Positions 1-10,574 of a stretch of 64,000 bases of DNA are shown here, piece by piece. This DNA comes from Chondrus crispus (Eukaryota > Rhodophyta > Florideophyceae > Gigartinales > Gigartinaceae). A program made the translations under genes and the position numbers. Numbering within the stretch: position 1 is the stretch's first letter; each line of letters starts with the position of its first letter. The notes under the pieces were generated by a model. The model was given only the letters and a program-made list of their open reading frames with translations, was not told the origin of the DNA and made no database searches. Location of the stretch: contig NW_005178734.1 in assembly GCF_000350225.1 (NCBI RefSeq), positions 411,266 to 475,265 of the forward strand, written 5' to 3'.

Positions 1-2
1 AA

Positions 3-26
3 CCCCCCCCCCCCCCCCCCCCCCCC
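3..26. repeat. Poly-C homopolymer at the window edge
   Basis: A run of 24 C residues lies 23 bases before the first start codon. It may be a real 5'-flank homopolymer or an artefact at a contig end. The sequence alone cannot decide. Confidence 0.9.
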
Positions 27-49
27 TTCCGCTCACCTCTCCCGAAACC

Positions 50-1186
50 ATGTCCACCCCCGCCTTCACCGCGCCCGCGCCGCTGCGTCTCTCCGCCGCT
101 GTGCGCCCCCTTTGCCGGCGGCGCGTGTCGACTACGACCTTGCGGCACACCACCTTCCTCCCTTCCCTGCGCCCGTCGCCCGCGCCTCTTCCCGCCGCCT
201 GCGCGCGTCGCTCGCCCCGCGCCCCAGCCATGGCGCTGCAGCACGTCGTGGTTGCGGGCGGCACGGGCTTCGTCGGCTCGCGTCTGGTGCGCCATCTGCA
301 GGGCACGGGCGCGCAGGTGACGGTGCTGACGCGCTCCCGGGGCTCGGCGTCCGCGCTGCCCGCGGCGACGCGCGTGGTGGTGTGGGCGCCGGACAAGCTT
401 GCGGCAGTGGGCGACGACTGGGTGGGCTGGCAGGACTCCCTGCGCGGCGCAGACCTGGTCGTCAACCTGTGCGGCGAGCCCGTCGTGTCGCGGTGGGACG
501 CGAGGGGGCGGCAGGCAATCGTAGAGTCGCGCGTCAAGGCCACCACCGCGCTCGCGGAGGCGGTGCGCGACATGCCCACGGAAAGCAGGCCCAAGTGCGT
601 GGTGAGCGCGTCCGCGGTCGGATACTACGGGACGAGTGCGGCCACCGTGTTTGACGAGGGCGCTGCGCCGGCTAGGGACGACTTTCTGGCGGACGTGTGC
701 GTCAGGTGGGAGGAGGCCGCGAAGGGGGTGCTGGAGGGTGTCGAGGGGACTAGGCTGGTTGTGGTGAGGATTGGGGTCGTGCTTGGCGTGGGAGGGGGCG
801 CGCTGGCGAGGATGCTGCCCGCGTTTAAGATGTTTGTCGGCGGAAAAGTCGGCAGCGGCGAGCAGTGGGTGTCGTGGGTGCACGTGGATGATTTGGTGAG
901 GATTTTCGTGGAGGCGGGGGAGAATGAGGATATGCGGGGCGTGTACAACGCCACGGCGCCGCGTCCGGTCACTATGGGCGAGCTTGCGCAGGCGTTGGCT
1001 GACGCGTTGAAGAGGCCCAATTTGTTCCCCGTGCCCGGCGTCGTGCTAAAGCTCGCCCTCGGCGGAGCTGCGCAGGTCGTGCTGGAGGGACAGAAGGTGC
1101 TGCCGAAGAGGCTGTTGGAACGTGGTTTTAAGTTTCAGCATGAGACTGTGGAGAGCGCCATGAAGGCCGTGGCTGAAGAGGCCTAG
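50..1186 (+). CDS. SDR39U1: SDR39U1/GC1-like NAD(P)-binding epimerase-family protein, probably plastid targeted
   Basis: A 378-aa protein of the TIGR01777 epimerase group (bacterial YfcH, human SDR39U1, plant GC1/SulA-like chloroplast protein). The Rossmann dinucleotide-binding loop AGGTGFVG is at residues 69-76. The middle carries the extended-SDR sequence SASAVGYYG with its tyrosine, and the C-terminus has the family's DUF1731-type ending (LPKRLLERGFKF). The first 60 residues are rich in Arg, Ser, Pro and Ala, lack acidic residues and precede a second Met at residue 61, as expected of a chloroplast transit peptide; targeting is inferred. The plant homologue is linked to plastid division, but the enzymatic substrate of the family is not established. 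The gene is intronless and GC-rich. It converges on the next gene, with 164 bp between the two stops. Confidence 0.88.
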   Translation: MSTPAFTAPAPLRLSAAVRPLCRRRVSTTTLRHTTFLPSLRPSPAPLPAACARRSPRAPAMALQHVVVAGGTGFVGSRLVRHLQGTGAQVTVLTRSRGSASALPAATRVVVWAPDKLAAVGDDWVGWQDSLRGADLVVNLCGEPVVSRWDARGRQAIVESRVKATTALAEAVRDMPTESRPKCVVSASAVGYYGTSAATVFDEGAAPARDDFLADVCVRWEEAAKGVLEGVEGTRLVVVRIGVVLGVGGGALARMLPAFKMFVGGKVGSGEQWVSWVHVDDLVRIFVEAGENEDMRGVYNATAPRPVTMGELAQALADALKRPNLFPVPGVVLKLALGGAAQVVLEGQKVLPKRLLERGFKFQHETVESAMKAVAEEA

Positions 1187-1350
1187 GAGTGGGGGGAGGG
1201 GTACGGTTTGAGTCGAAATGGCGCGAGATTCTGTGCGCGGCAGCTTGGGACGGAAGAGGTAATATGCAGCTGTGTGTTATATGTAGTGATAAATTGCAAG
1301 CTAAACAGTGGTTTGGGGGTACATAGCGACGGGGGATGGGAGGTTGACAA

Positions 1351-1917
1351 TCAAGAGTCGTCGCCAATGTTGGTATCGGTGACCATGCCGAAGTCAAAGA
1401 GGCGTCTCTCAATTCCCTCGGTTGAAAACTTTCCATTCGGGCTCAACTGATCGAGTCCCATAAGCACTTGGTCAATCTCGCCATCCTTCAGCAAGACCAG
1501 CGAGGGCAGGACTCGAATTTTGAGCTTCTCGCATAAGAACGGCGCCTTGCTCGCGTCGACGGTAAGAAACAGTGTTTCGAGATGCTTCTCAGCGATCCTC
1601 GCCACGTGGTCATTCAAGTCGGCGGCGTATCTCGAGGTGCCGGGTCTGAAGAAGATCACGACGACGCGCTCGACGCCCTTGGCGCGCGCGAAAAAGTCCT
1701 TCTCCGTCACGTGCTGCAGCGTGCCGTGCCCGTTGCGCTTCCACATCATTTTTTGCTCCGACTCTTTCTTCATTTGCGCCATCCGCCGCTTCCGGATGCT
1801 CTCCAGGTCGTCGTCTTGCAGGTTTTCTAGTTTCTCGATTTCGCTGTCCAGCTCCTTCTCCATCTTTTGCGCTGCGCCCACCAGGACGGCCTCGACCGCT
1901 TTTTCAACGCCTGCCAT
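1351..1917 (-). CDS. TXNDC9: TXNDC9/PLP3-like thioredoxin-domain protein
   Basis: A 188-aa cytosolic protein of the phosducin-like-3/TXNDC9 family, which acts with the CCT chaperonin in folding tubulin and actin (family knowledge). I chose the ATG at 1915-1917 because the protein then begins like the family, and the codons upstream are low-complexity. An N-terminal helix rich in Glu and Lys (about residues 10-55) leads into HGTLQHVTEKDFF, then a thioredoxin fold with the sheet segment VVVIFFRPGTSRY. The thioredoxin CxxC is absent, as is normal in this family, so it is not a disulfide reductase. The segment IRVLPSLVLLKDGE is the cis-Pro region. The gene is intronless, full length and convergent with the SDR39U1-like gene. 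Confidence 0.88.
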   Translation of the reverse strand: MAGVEKAVEAVLVGAAQKMEKELDSEIEKLENLQDDDLESIRKRRMAQMKKESEQKMMWKRNGHGTLQHVTEKDFFARAKGVERVVVIFFRPGTSRYAADLNDHVARIAEKHLETLFLTVDASKAPFLCEKLKIRVLPSLVLLKDGEIDQVLMGLDQLSPNGKFSTEGIERRLFDFGMVTDTNIGDDS

Positions 1918-2452
1918 GGTTATGCGTGTTCTTGTGGAATGTAGATTCGCCGAAGGACTGGGATAGAACGCAACTGATGGTGAAGATGTCTCTCTTGCAC
2001 GCGGTGCCCGTTTGTGCACTTCCGGACTCGAGGGGCTCTGAAACCAAGTCCATTGGCAAATGGCGTTCTTTGATTGCTTACACCTTCGCAGTCGGCCTCT
2101 ATTTCGTTGTTTTTGCAAAGCTGGAGCAAAAGTACCGAATGAACCAACCAAAATGAAGCTCAGCTTCTTTATTTCCCGCCAAAACCAGTTTCCGAAATCT
2201 TTTGAAGCGCAGCAGACCTACCAAATAGTGAATCCTGTTGTATGTGATATTCATCCGGCACTAATGAGAAGTGGCAATACTATATGATAGGGTTGAAGAC
2301 TGCTTTATGGCTGGCCGTCCCCACGAGGCGAAAAAGTGTTACGCGTGTCGGATCTGGTGTGTGCGGTCGAAGGCGGCACTATATACATGGTGGTACAAAC
2401 AACAGCGGCACTATTCGACGTCTCCACCTGCATGGTTGTATTTCCGACCCCC
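1918..2452. other. Intergenic flank upstream of the TXNDC9-like gene
   Basis: No convincing gene is seen. The first part should hold the promoter of the minus-strand TXNDC9-like gene. The stretch ends exactly where the 9-bp target duplication of the large transposon begins. Confidence 0.5.
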
Positions 2453-2461
2453 TTCTGAAGG
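2453..2461. repeat. Left 9-bp target-site duplication (TTCTGAAGG)
   Basis: TTCTGAAGG occurs here and again at 12243-12251, each copy touching a transposon end that begins AACAAC. Nine bases is the characteristic target duplication of Mutator-like elements. Confidence 0.8.
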
Positions 2462-2500
2462 AACAACAGCTGAACAACGTGAGAAAAGTGAAAATAAGAA
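2462..2500 (+). repeat. Left terminal inverted repeat of the 9.8-kb element
   Basis: Bases 2473-2500 match the reverse complement of 12215-12242 without a mismatch. The outer 11 bases (AACAACAGCTG) seem to be a partial duplication of the terminal AACAAC. Confidence 0.75.
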
Positions 2501-2885
2501 TTATGACAACGATTATGACAACGCAAAAGCAACAGATATGAGACTCATGGTGGTCCACCATCCCTCATGGCAAGGCTGAACAGTTTCCCGCCAGAATGCC
2601 GAAATAGGAACTCGTGTATTCCTAGTTCTCATTATGTCTGGACAGATACAGAAGTCTACGAAGACTCCCTTTGCATGTCAATGGGGAATAATTGCGTTGA
2701 AGCTCCAACGGTCTTTCCCTTTTCCTTGAGACAAATGTTCATAAGCTTCTCGGATATTCCTTTCGTTGTCTCTTCCACTAATTCCAAGCTCGCGTTACGC
2801 CTCTTTCTCGAGCACACTAAGCTAAAGACGTACCCTTCCCCATCCCTTCTCGCTAACCACATTTCACGTAACCTGACAACATTCT

Positions 2886-3872
2886 TTGACAAAAATCTCC
2901 ATCAAGACCTCAATGACCATTTCTCGCGTCCGTTCCCCCTTTCATGGCTCCATACAAGCCAAGAAGAGGCTAAAAAGAACCAAAAGTGGGCGAGAATTGC
3001 TTCAGAAGCAGGTAAACTCTCAAAGGGCATGGACTTTATTCAGTTATCCGTTGGACCGTCTCAAGTTTTGCTACAATCTAAGCGATTCCATGTTTGAAAC
3101 TGTATGTACCGAGTACCAAGCAGGTAGAATCGCGACAGCTGTCGGTAGTGCAATGACGCCTAGGAACCCATGTCGCATTCGCCAAGATATTTTAGCAGCT
3201 ATTCTCATCCTCAAGGAGGATTTATGTCACCGCGACTTTATTGTCGCTAAGCGGTTAGCAACCTTGCGTAACACCGGCAGAGCAAACAGTACTTCGAGCA
3301 CGGAAAACACCAAGTGGCCAGCAAGACCGGACATTTTTCTGCACTGTCCTACACCAGAAGACTCTGCTGTATCGGACGATGAGTTATCGGAATACTTCAT
3401 GAACGAAAAGTACAGAGAGCGTGAATCTTTCGATGAGGAAAATGATGAATCCACGGAAGCAGTTAATCGCAAACCAAACATGGATTTCGAACTGTACTTT
3501 TCCAGCTCTTCAGAAGAGAACGTTACATCACCTCATGTTAATGATACTCTTCAAATGTATCGTTGGAGATGCGATACTGTCCGTGTCCTAAAGGATTTTA
3601 GCATACACAGCTCATCTATCAAGTCCATAGACGGAATCAGAACTCGGTATGGGGTTTCAAGGACCAAGGCATACGAAATACGTGCGGCAGTTAAAGATCT
3701 TCGTAACGGTGATATTGAGGGAGTAACATTTGACGCATTTGAAAGGACTTTCGACAATGAATCCACAATGAATATGACCTTACAAAGAGACAAACGTAGA
3801 ATTATTCAGCTTGCCATTTGGCAGCACAGAAATTGTTCCTCATCTTTGACGCCAAGTCTATCTACAAAGTAA
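2886..3872 (+). CDS. Uncharacterised protein with possible helix-turn-helix, transposon-encoded
   Basis: An ORF of up to 328 aa that I do not recognise. It sits near the left end of the 9.8-kb element and is convergent with the transposase-Ulp1 gene. The N-terminal part is basic (Lys/Arg-rich to residue about 45). The centre is acidic and Ser-rich (SDDELSEYF and a FDEENDEST stretch). The C-terminal third contains IDGIRTRYGVSRTKAYEI, whose spacing resembles a helix-turn-helix and would fit a DNA-binding accessory protein. The start is uncertain: the Met at 2886 has no support beyond the open frame, and a later Met at about 3089 begins the better-behaved part. Function is unknown. It could also be a degraded gene. 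Confidence 0.4.
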   Translation: MTKISIKTSMTISRVRSPFHGSIQAKKRLKRTKSGRELLQKQVNSQRAWTLFSYPLDRLKFCYNLSDSMFETVCTEYQAGRIATAVGSAMTPRNPCRIRQDILAAILILKEDLCHRDFIVAKRLATLRNTGRANSTSSTENTKWPARPDIFLHCPTPEDSAVSDDELSEYFMNEKYRERESFDEENDESTEAVNRKPNMDFELYFSSSSEENVTSPHVNDTLQMYRWRCDTVRVLKDFSIHSSSIKSIDGIRTRYGVSRTKAYEIRAAVKDLRNGDIEGVTFDAFERTFDNESTMNMTLQRDKRRIIQLAIWQHRNCSSSLTPSLSTK

Positions 3873-4575
3873 AGCTTTGCATCTTGAAATATACTTTTTG
3901 ATTTTGGCTGCTTTAGAATCTTTGATATCAGTTGCGGAACGTACGCGTGGTGATACTCCATCCACACTCCTACATTTTCAGAGTTGTCATCATATCGCAA
4001 TGCACATGTGTATCATGTGGACTCGCATAACTGCTCTTTTTTGCCTCATCTTGTCAACACTCTGCCCTATTCCATGTATTCATAGAACTAAATCGAGTTC
4101 AACAGAATTAATTACCAGAGAATGCAGTTTTCACATTATTGAAATGCAATTTGCCGTGTTGGCTATTCTGACCTTTTGTCGACCTTTTGTCGAAAAACTG
4201 ATGATCAACTCGTGCACGTAATTGAAAATTGATTCAGCTTTTTGTGAATGACGTCTTCATCAGCTGAGTAGCTACTATGACTACTTTCGCTCTTCCTGTA
4301 CAACAACGTAAAAATACTGTATCGATACAATATCATATAGTCTTGCAGCATGGGTGCAGAAAAGACTGACATACATGACTGCAGTCTTGATTGCAGTCGA
4401 TAATTGTCAATTATTTGATAGAATGAAGATGAGCCCTACCTTCAGGCGTCTTTGTAACACGGCCATGTTTGTGTCGGAAACTGTCCAGCCATGAACTTCC
4501 AAACATATGGGTAATACATCCGCTTTATCAAGAGTCTTGAACCAGTATGAATCAATTGATGAAGTCACCACTACG
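3873..4575. other. AT-rich non-coding stretch inside the 9.8-kb element
   Basis: Short frames only. None continues the neighbouring genes, and no repeat was recognised. It is probably the shared 3' region of the two convergent transposon genes. Confidence 0.5.
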
Positions 4576-7500
4576 TTATGTACATCTTAAAACTATTATC
4601 TCATGCGCAAACCTTACCCTCCATGCAGCTATGGATTCCTCTCGGACCGCAATCGGTGAAGTACAAAAGCCAAGATTATAGTTTCGTGCTTCCAGTAGTA
4701 CTATTGGGCCACAGTCCTTCTTTTTTGATTGCTGGGGAAACTTCCTATCACTCCCAGCCCATTTCCATTGTTCTCCATCAACTTGCGTTGCAAAAGAAGC
4801 AATAGCATTTCCGGCTTCATGAACTGCGTTGATGTAGTATTGATTTTGGCTCAGCGCGTCTCTTAACGAATCCACGCACGTCACAGTCCTGTTCCTTCTT
4901 TCCAATCTGAAACCCACCCAGTGCAAGTTTAGAACATTGCAAGGGGCAAATGCCTTCTCTGAATCTGCGAACGAGTGTGCCTGTCCACTTCGCGCGGTTG
5001 TTTGTTTGCCCGCGATTCTTTCAAACTTCTTCCTTCTGTCGTTTTCGGATATACATACAAACGAGCCCTTGCCATGATAAATTTCGACAATACTCTGAAT
5101 GAGAAGGGTGCTAAAGTAGTACGTGTATGACGCTGGACGTAGTTTGGAAAACAGATTTGTCATTATATTAACGCAATCATCTGTTATCCAGAGCTCTTCA
5201 CCAGATCCCTTCCAATTTCGTGGCCTAACGAGCCTTTGAAGGTCATTCAAAGTTACTTTCGAATCACCGTACTCAGTGATGATGTGGGGATGCCTCTCCC
5301 AGTCACGTGGATGCGAAACCAATTCTTCCACACGCCTTTTAGCTCCAGGAAGCACTGAAGCGACGACTGAATCGTCTTCATCTTCTACAGTTCGCCCCTC
5401 AGCTTCGTTTTCCAGGAAACTCTTTAGACAAAGCATGATTGCTGTTCCGGGAGTTTTTTTGCCACTCAGTAGCCTTGATACCACGGACTTGTCTATTGAT
5501 TTTCCAATGCTATTTAGAACGTGCGCTGAGAAGAAATTAGCGATACGTGAAAATGTCCATCCCTCAAAAGTACTTTTCACGGCAAGAGATAAGCTGTTTT
5601 TCACATCTTCAATGTCAGTACTGCTCATCGAGTTCTTTCCTGTCCGCAGCTTTCTTGATTTGTTCCATGACTCCTCAATTTCGGCTATCTCAGATTGCGA
5701 CTGTTGTGTCAAAGCAGTTTGAATCTCTTTGCCCTCCTGGAGAACAGTGCCGGTTCTTGTTACAATTTTAGATTCAACAGTCCGCTTGAAAACGCGTTTG
5801 TCTTTCTGCTTGTTCGCATATATAGGATTCACTCCCTGTGCGACGGAACTGAGAGTAACTTTCTTTTCCTTCTTGATGGTTTTCAATGGCTTCAATCGGT
5901 GGCTATTAGACTTCTCCGAACGGCGTCTTTCGCTTCTCTTCTTTTTATAGAAGTTGACAAGATTTGGTATTATCCTCCTTGCATTTGACTTGGAAGCTAT
6001 CGCTGCCTTCTTGACATACTCTGCAATCCTCATTCCCCCAGATCGGTTGAACGCATCTGAACCGAGATCTTCGTGATGCTTCTTCAGTTTGTAGCTGACC
6101 TCCACGGGTGTGTTGTGAGTAAGTGGTACAATTCCGGTAAACACAGGACATATAAAGGCTAGGTTGCTAAACCATTGTTTCTGAAGGTAAAGGCATTGCC
6201 TTCCACCCATAAAGAGCTCATTCACTATAGTTTCATCTTTTTGAAGGAACTCACACCAAACGTTAAAGCCGGCGAGTGACTTCGGCAATAATGACAACGA
6301 GGGGATATATACTCGATATCGCGATTGTGTCTTGGCTTCACTTTTTTCACGAAATACAACGTGAATGTCGAATGGACCGAGAGAATGTGTGAACACGCCC
6401 TTTTCGGCATGCGAAACATTGGCTAGTTCTGGGACAAATTCTGAATCTTCTTCCAAGTCAGGAATCAGTTGCACGTGATGATCCGATCTATTTTGGCTCT
6501 CGTAGTTCGTCCTGACATTTTCGGACCTTTTTCCTTGATCAGATAAGCGTGCTTCCTCAAAATAGGATGGGTAGTATCCTTTCGAGATACCTGCTCTCAC
6601 CCGAAGCGTTTCGGCGTCATTGGGGTCAGTTTCCGTGGGAACTCCACCCAAATGCTTCCAAATGATTTGTTCTCCTTCGTTGCATAGAGACTCTGCATCA
6701 ACTTCTCTCCTTCGTTCACTTCTAATACTTGGCGGTACTGCAGAGAATGATTTCATCGACGTCAGTCGAGAAAGAAAGGCAACCACCATGCATATATCAT
6801 CATACGATTTTGCGGATACAAGGGAAAGACGAGAATTGCGGAATAGCGAAATCATTTGTGTTTGCAAATTGGCACCTCGATTCTTGTAGGCCTCTTTGGC
6901 ATGTGATCTCATGGCCCGATCTCCATGAACATCGCACCACGTAAGAATTGTTCTGATGCTAGTTCGAAAGATGGATTGATCTCCAAGTTTGGCTGCGTAT
7001 GCCAAAGTCGACATGTATGCTGGGACGTTCATGTTATTGAAAACGTTTGTGATTGCTATCGCGAATGGTGCGGCCATATCGGTTACGAAGTAGTTGATAT
7101 GCTCGGCATTAGGGCCGAAATGGGAGAGTCTTCTCCGGAATCCTATCAATATATCTTGGAATGTCTTTGCAGTCTTTCCGACAATAACTGCTTCGCAAGC
7201 AATGTATGATCCAATCGGCAGGGGAAGCACCAAGTGAAAGTTCAGTACATCAAACACCAAATGATTATCTGAGGTTTGCTTCAGAGGCTTTTTTCGGGTC
7301 TTACTCTCGGATCGCCTGGAAAGATCAGCTGCTCGGGATACTGCAACATCCGACACGATATTTCCGGTACAGTCAAGAACCACAGTTGCAGCAGGATTGT
7401 TCATAATCTCTTCTGCGGCAATCCGGACCGAAAGTGCGTTGTATATCGATATTGACTCAAGCTCTCCCGTGTTGGTTATCTGAAGATCATGAATACCTCC

Positions 7501-8724
7501 GAAGAACTGCATGGATCCAGCCGGATCCAGCTTCATATCTTCGCATGCGAGTTCTTTCATTGCCATTGTGATGCTGTGCAGATCATCCAAACCACAATTG
7601 TAGCTTCTTTTCCGACTTTCGTGTTGAGCTCTTCTTGCAGTTTCTGTTTTTGTATATCCGAATGACTTATTCCCAGATGCCAATACCACTGGGTCTGCCG
7701 ATTTGCTGAATTCAATGCAGACCCCATGTGGTGTCCGGGAACCCACTACTCCCTGGAGTGCTTTCCTCGTCCGCCCGTAGCTCTGTTCATCTTTGTGGTG
7801 ACAGCATCCTGCTGACCAGGAGCATTCGACTTCCACGGAAATTCTACCGATATCTTCCAGCTGCGTAGAACAAAGAGCAACAAATAGCTCTGATGAGCAT
7901 GGATGTATTCCTTTCTTGTGTAGAGAACACCGGAAGGTCTTAAAAATATCCGCCTTCTTGAAGGATTCTGAGCAGAATTGCAAGATTCGTTTCGTTCTTT
8001 TGGATCGGCGAGCTCTACCTCCTGATCGAAGTGACGTGACCTGCCACTCTCGCACAGGTGCAAAGGAGGGGGCAATTATTTTCTTCTGTAAGAGCCACTT
8101 ACTCATCCAGACAGTACTCCCGAATGGTACTTGGATGAAATCTCCATGTTCGCTGCGATACATCCAGTTCTTTGATATCTCATCAACTAAGAAGGACACG
8201 ACTTGATTCGGGGGTTTCGGATAGAAATCCAAATCCCCTTCACGATAAGGCACGTTGCATTTGCTTTTCACATGTTGATCATCATTTATCTGAGGACCCG
8301 TATTTCCCAGAAGAGAAATGAGATCCCGCTTGCTCATTGATGCAAAGGCACTGGCACTGCCGGGCCCCACAACAGACGGATTGGGAGAACTCAAGTCGTA
8401 TTGCTTATTATCATGTTCCAATGACGTTTGTGCGGCTGGACCGACGAGCCTTTCGCTTCTCTTGATTCGATTGTTCACATGACAAGCTGTTTTAACTTCA
8501 CTGTGGTCTTGAGGTAAATCATCGGGAGACTGTAGCAGAGGCTTACTCACAGAATGCAGCGATGAATCTCTGTTTCGTTTGCACCCTACCCCTTCATCAA
8601 CACGATTCTCCTCATACTCTGCATAGTTGATCGTCTTGTCATTGACCCCCTCGACAAACATACAGATATCTGCCGATATGTCTTGAGCAAGGGCATCATT
8701 AGGATCCGCAAAAGTGTGCTCCAT
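4576..8724 (-). CDS. DDE-like transposase fused to a C-terminal Ulp1-type (C48) cysteine protease
   Basis: A 1,382-aa uninterrupted frame. Residues 1-350 are polar and contain conserved Cys/His residues (CSWSAGCCHH near 301-310). The central part has a Mutator/NOF-like transposase layout: an Asp in VVLDCTGNIVSDVAV (D451), FVTDMAAPFAIAITNVF (D549) and a C-x2-H in TWCDVHGDRAM (about 597-600); the third acidic residue could not be assigned. A helix-turn-helix-like segment lies at about 1056-1105 after a basic linker. The C-terminus is a clear Ulp1 fold: His1268 in NLHWVGF, Asp1285 in CVDS, Gln1331/1332 before Cys1338 in KKKDCGPIVLLEA. ULP1-bearing MULEs are known in plants and animals; here the protease would cut SUMO-like conjugates or process the protein itself (inference). 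It lies within the element bounded at 2462 and 12242. Confidence 0.75.
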   Translation of the reverse strand: MEHTFADPNDALAQDISADICMFVEGVNDKTINYAEYEENRVDEGVGCKRNRDSSLHSVSKPLLQSPDDLPQDHSEVKTACHVNNRIKRSERLVGPAAQTSLEHDNKQYDLSSPNPSVVGPGSASAFASMSKRDLISLLGNTGPQINDDQHVKSKCNVPYREGDLDFYPKPPNQVVSFLVDEISKNWMYRSEHGDFIQVPFGSTVWMSKWLLQKKIIAPSFAPVREWQVTSLRSGGRARRSKRTKRILQFCSESFKKADIFKTFRCSLHKKGIHPCSSELFVALCSTQLEDIGRISVEVECSWSAGCCHHKDEQSYGRTRKALQGVVGSRTPHGVCIEFSKSADPVVLASGNKSFGYTKTETARRAQHESRKRSYNCGLDDLHSITMAMKELACEDMKLDPAGSMQFFGGIHDLQITNTGELESISIYNALSVRIAAEEIMNNPAATVVLDCTGNIVSDVAVSRAADLSRRSESKTRKKPLKQTSDNHLVFDVLNFHLVLPLPIGSYIACEAVIVGKTAKTFQDILIGFRRRLSHFGPNAEHINYFVTDMAAPFAIAITNVFNNMNVPAYMSTLAYAAKLGDQSIFRTSIRTILTWCDVHGDRAMRSHAKEAYKNRGANLQTQMISLFRNSRLSLVSAKSYDDICMVVAFLSRLTSMKSFSAVPPSIRSERRREVDAESLCNEGEQIIWKHLGGVPTETDPNDAETLRVRAGISKGYYPSYFEEARLSDQGKRSENVRTNYESQNRSDHHVQLIPDLEEDSEFVPELANVSHAEKGVFTHSLGPFDIHVVFREKSEAKTQSRYRVYIPSLSLLPKSLAGFNVWCEFLQKDETIVNELFMGGRQCLYLQKQWFSNLAFICPVFTGIVPLTHNTPVEVSYKLKKHHEDLGSDAFNRSGGMRIAEYVKKAAIASKSNARRIIPNLVNFYKKKRSERRRSEKSNSHRLKPLKTIKKEKKVTLSSVAQGVNPIYANKQKDKRVFKRTVESKIVTRTGTVLQEGKEIQTALTQQSQSEIAEIEESWNKSRKLRTGKNSMSSTDIEDVKNSLSLAVKSTFEGWTFSRIANFFSAHVLNSIGKSIDKSVVSRLLSGKKTPGTAIMLCLKSFLENEAEGRTVEDEDDSVVASVLPGAKRRVEELVSHPRDWERHPHIITEYGDSKVTLNDLQRLVRPRNWKGSGEELWITDDCVNIMTNLFSKLRPASYTYYFSTLLIQSIVEIYHGKGSFVCISENDRRKKFERIAGKQTTARSGQAHSFADSEKAFAPCNVLNLHWVGFRLERRNRTVTCVDSLRDALSQNQYYINAVHEAGNAIASFATQVDGEQWKWAGSDRKFPQQSKKKDCGPIVLLEARNYNLGFCTSPIAVREESIAAWRVRFAHEIIVLRCT

Positions 8725-10574
8725 TACGCTTCCTTAAACTTGACACGAATGTATGGCTTTATACTGCGTGTATGCAGATATCGCGTTTGCGAAGTCAACT
8801 GATCGTCGTTCTTCGACCTTCGTGGGGTGAGAGGGAAGAACGATCGATCGAGAGTACCGCCCTTGGTTTTGGTGTCTATCCGAGACCCCAAAAAATCATA
8901 TTCAATTTATGCCGCGAACTTATTTTTGGCTTTTCGGGTGGGGGTTGGAGGCGCGTCTAAGCCAAAAAATTATTTTGGCCTTTGGGCCTCATTCAATTGC
9001 CAATTCAATGAATTTTGTTTCTCCGTCTCTGCGCAGTTTAGTTCTCTTCGTGCTCTCTGCGATAAAGCACTAATTGATGTTAGGGTTTGCTACGTACAAT
9101 CAACAACTCAAGCGGACTCCATTGATGAAATCTTTATATTCCCACATGAATGTCATAGTCATTTTTGTGAAAACCCCTAAGGTTTTGACGTTTTAGCAAC
9201 CTGCGCATGATTGGTACTTAATTTTCATATTTTTATGCATCCTTCCAAGCCATAGCATGGCTTCCTTATCCCAGGCTTTGAAAATTTAACAGTCGTTCCA
9301 TACGAAAAATACTACTTAGGGGCAGTGTGGCGGACCTCTGAATAATGGCTAGCACATCAAAAGCCCCTTTGTAACATTAGTCCGAAGAACCCTCGACTCG
9401 GTTAAGAGACCGAAAAACCTGCCCTAAAAGTTTTTGATGTCTCTTCCGACCTGCCTTGTAACACATATCAAAACATTGATGCGACATGAACTGAATTGAA
9501 AGTTCAGTTCATACAGTTTGTCCATGTAGAAGACTAGTTGCCGAACTGTACCACAGATGGAATGCATTTTAATACATGTAGTCGTACTGTTGCAGCAGTC
9601 CTATTTTTCAGAGCAGCGCGAATAAAACAGCTCATCTCTTACGGTTATGTTCAGGATTACTTGGATGGAAGCGGATAATTTTTACACTTCAAAGTGCTCA
9701 TCATATCGCAACAAGTGTGCACCATGCAATTCAGCACGTTATGCACGTGCTGAATTACATGGTGCACGAAATGACCACTTGATTATGAGATGTTATGTAG
9801 GCTTCAATAGGCCTCAGAGTGCTTAGAACAGAAGGACAGTCTATTTGAGTCAAGCCTCATTTAATGGTCGCAGCCATATGGTTTTGAGGGACGCATTTCT
9901 CGGCGTCCGTTTACAGATATTATTACCTAGCAAATTGAACCTCCACTCGTAATCACCGTTTATTGGTCCCAAGTGCTTTCGTGCACTTCTCAAAAGAAGG
10001 CATTTCACTTCTCTTAACCAGCTACAAAGGGGCGTGACACTACATACATTTGTTTCTGGGCAAAATGGTTACGGTGGCGACCATTAAATACTTCCAAACA
10101 GAATCAGACTCAATACGTTACTGTGTCATGCGGCGCCTGATTTCAAACTGTAGTGTATCCATGTCTCAATCTTTATATTTGTAATCAGACAGAAGAAAAA
10201 TGAGACACGGCATACTCAAAAGGGACAAAATAATTGTGTACAAGACTTGTGATCAAAAATTACATGTCCCTCTATGTGCAATCGAGTGTACATAAAGTGA
10301 CATGTAATGTTTGTACAAAATTTGCCATGCCATCATGTACTGATGATTTTTATCATGGCGGGCAGAGAAAGAACTGTTCGGAAAATGGCAATATTAAAGT
10401 AGTACTAATGTAGGTAGTAAGTATCCTTTTATCGTTAATTGCATCAAACGTTTTTACTTTACAACATACGAATGGCTAGAAGACAAGAACAGGAACGGGA
10501 GATTCAGATTCTGACACAAAAAAAATATAAAAAGAGGATACGATGAGCTTGTAAGAAGGAAGGATTGGAAGAAA
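8725..10574. other. AT-rich non-coding interior of the 9.8-kb element
   Basis: 1.85 kb with no believable coding frame. It should hold the promoter of the minus-strand transposase-Ulp1 gene and the 5' region of the peptidase copy. The only clear structure is the hairpin at 9717-9767. Confidence 0.5.
9717..9767. repeat. 23-bp near-perfect hairpin
   Basis: Bases 9717-9739 pair with 9745-9767 at 22 of 23 positions around a 5-base loop (TATGC). The stem begins GTGCACCATG and ends CATGGTGCAC. It lies in a gene-free part of the transposon. Confidence 0.85.

Noticed and set aside
2567..3097. 176-codon plus-strand frame overlapping the start of the 2886-3872 ORF
   Set aside because: It is in another register, has a random-looking composition and starts at the transposon edge. 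The longer ORF is the better candidate.
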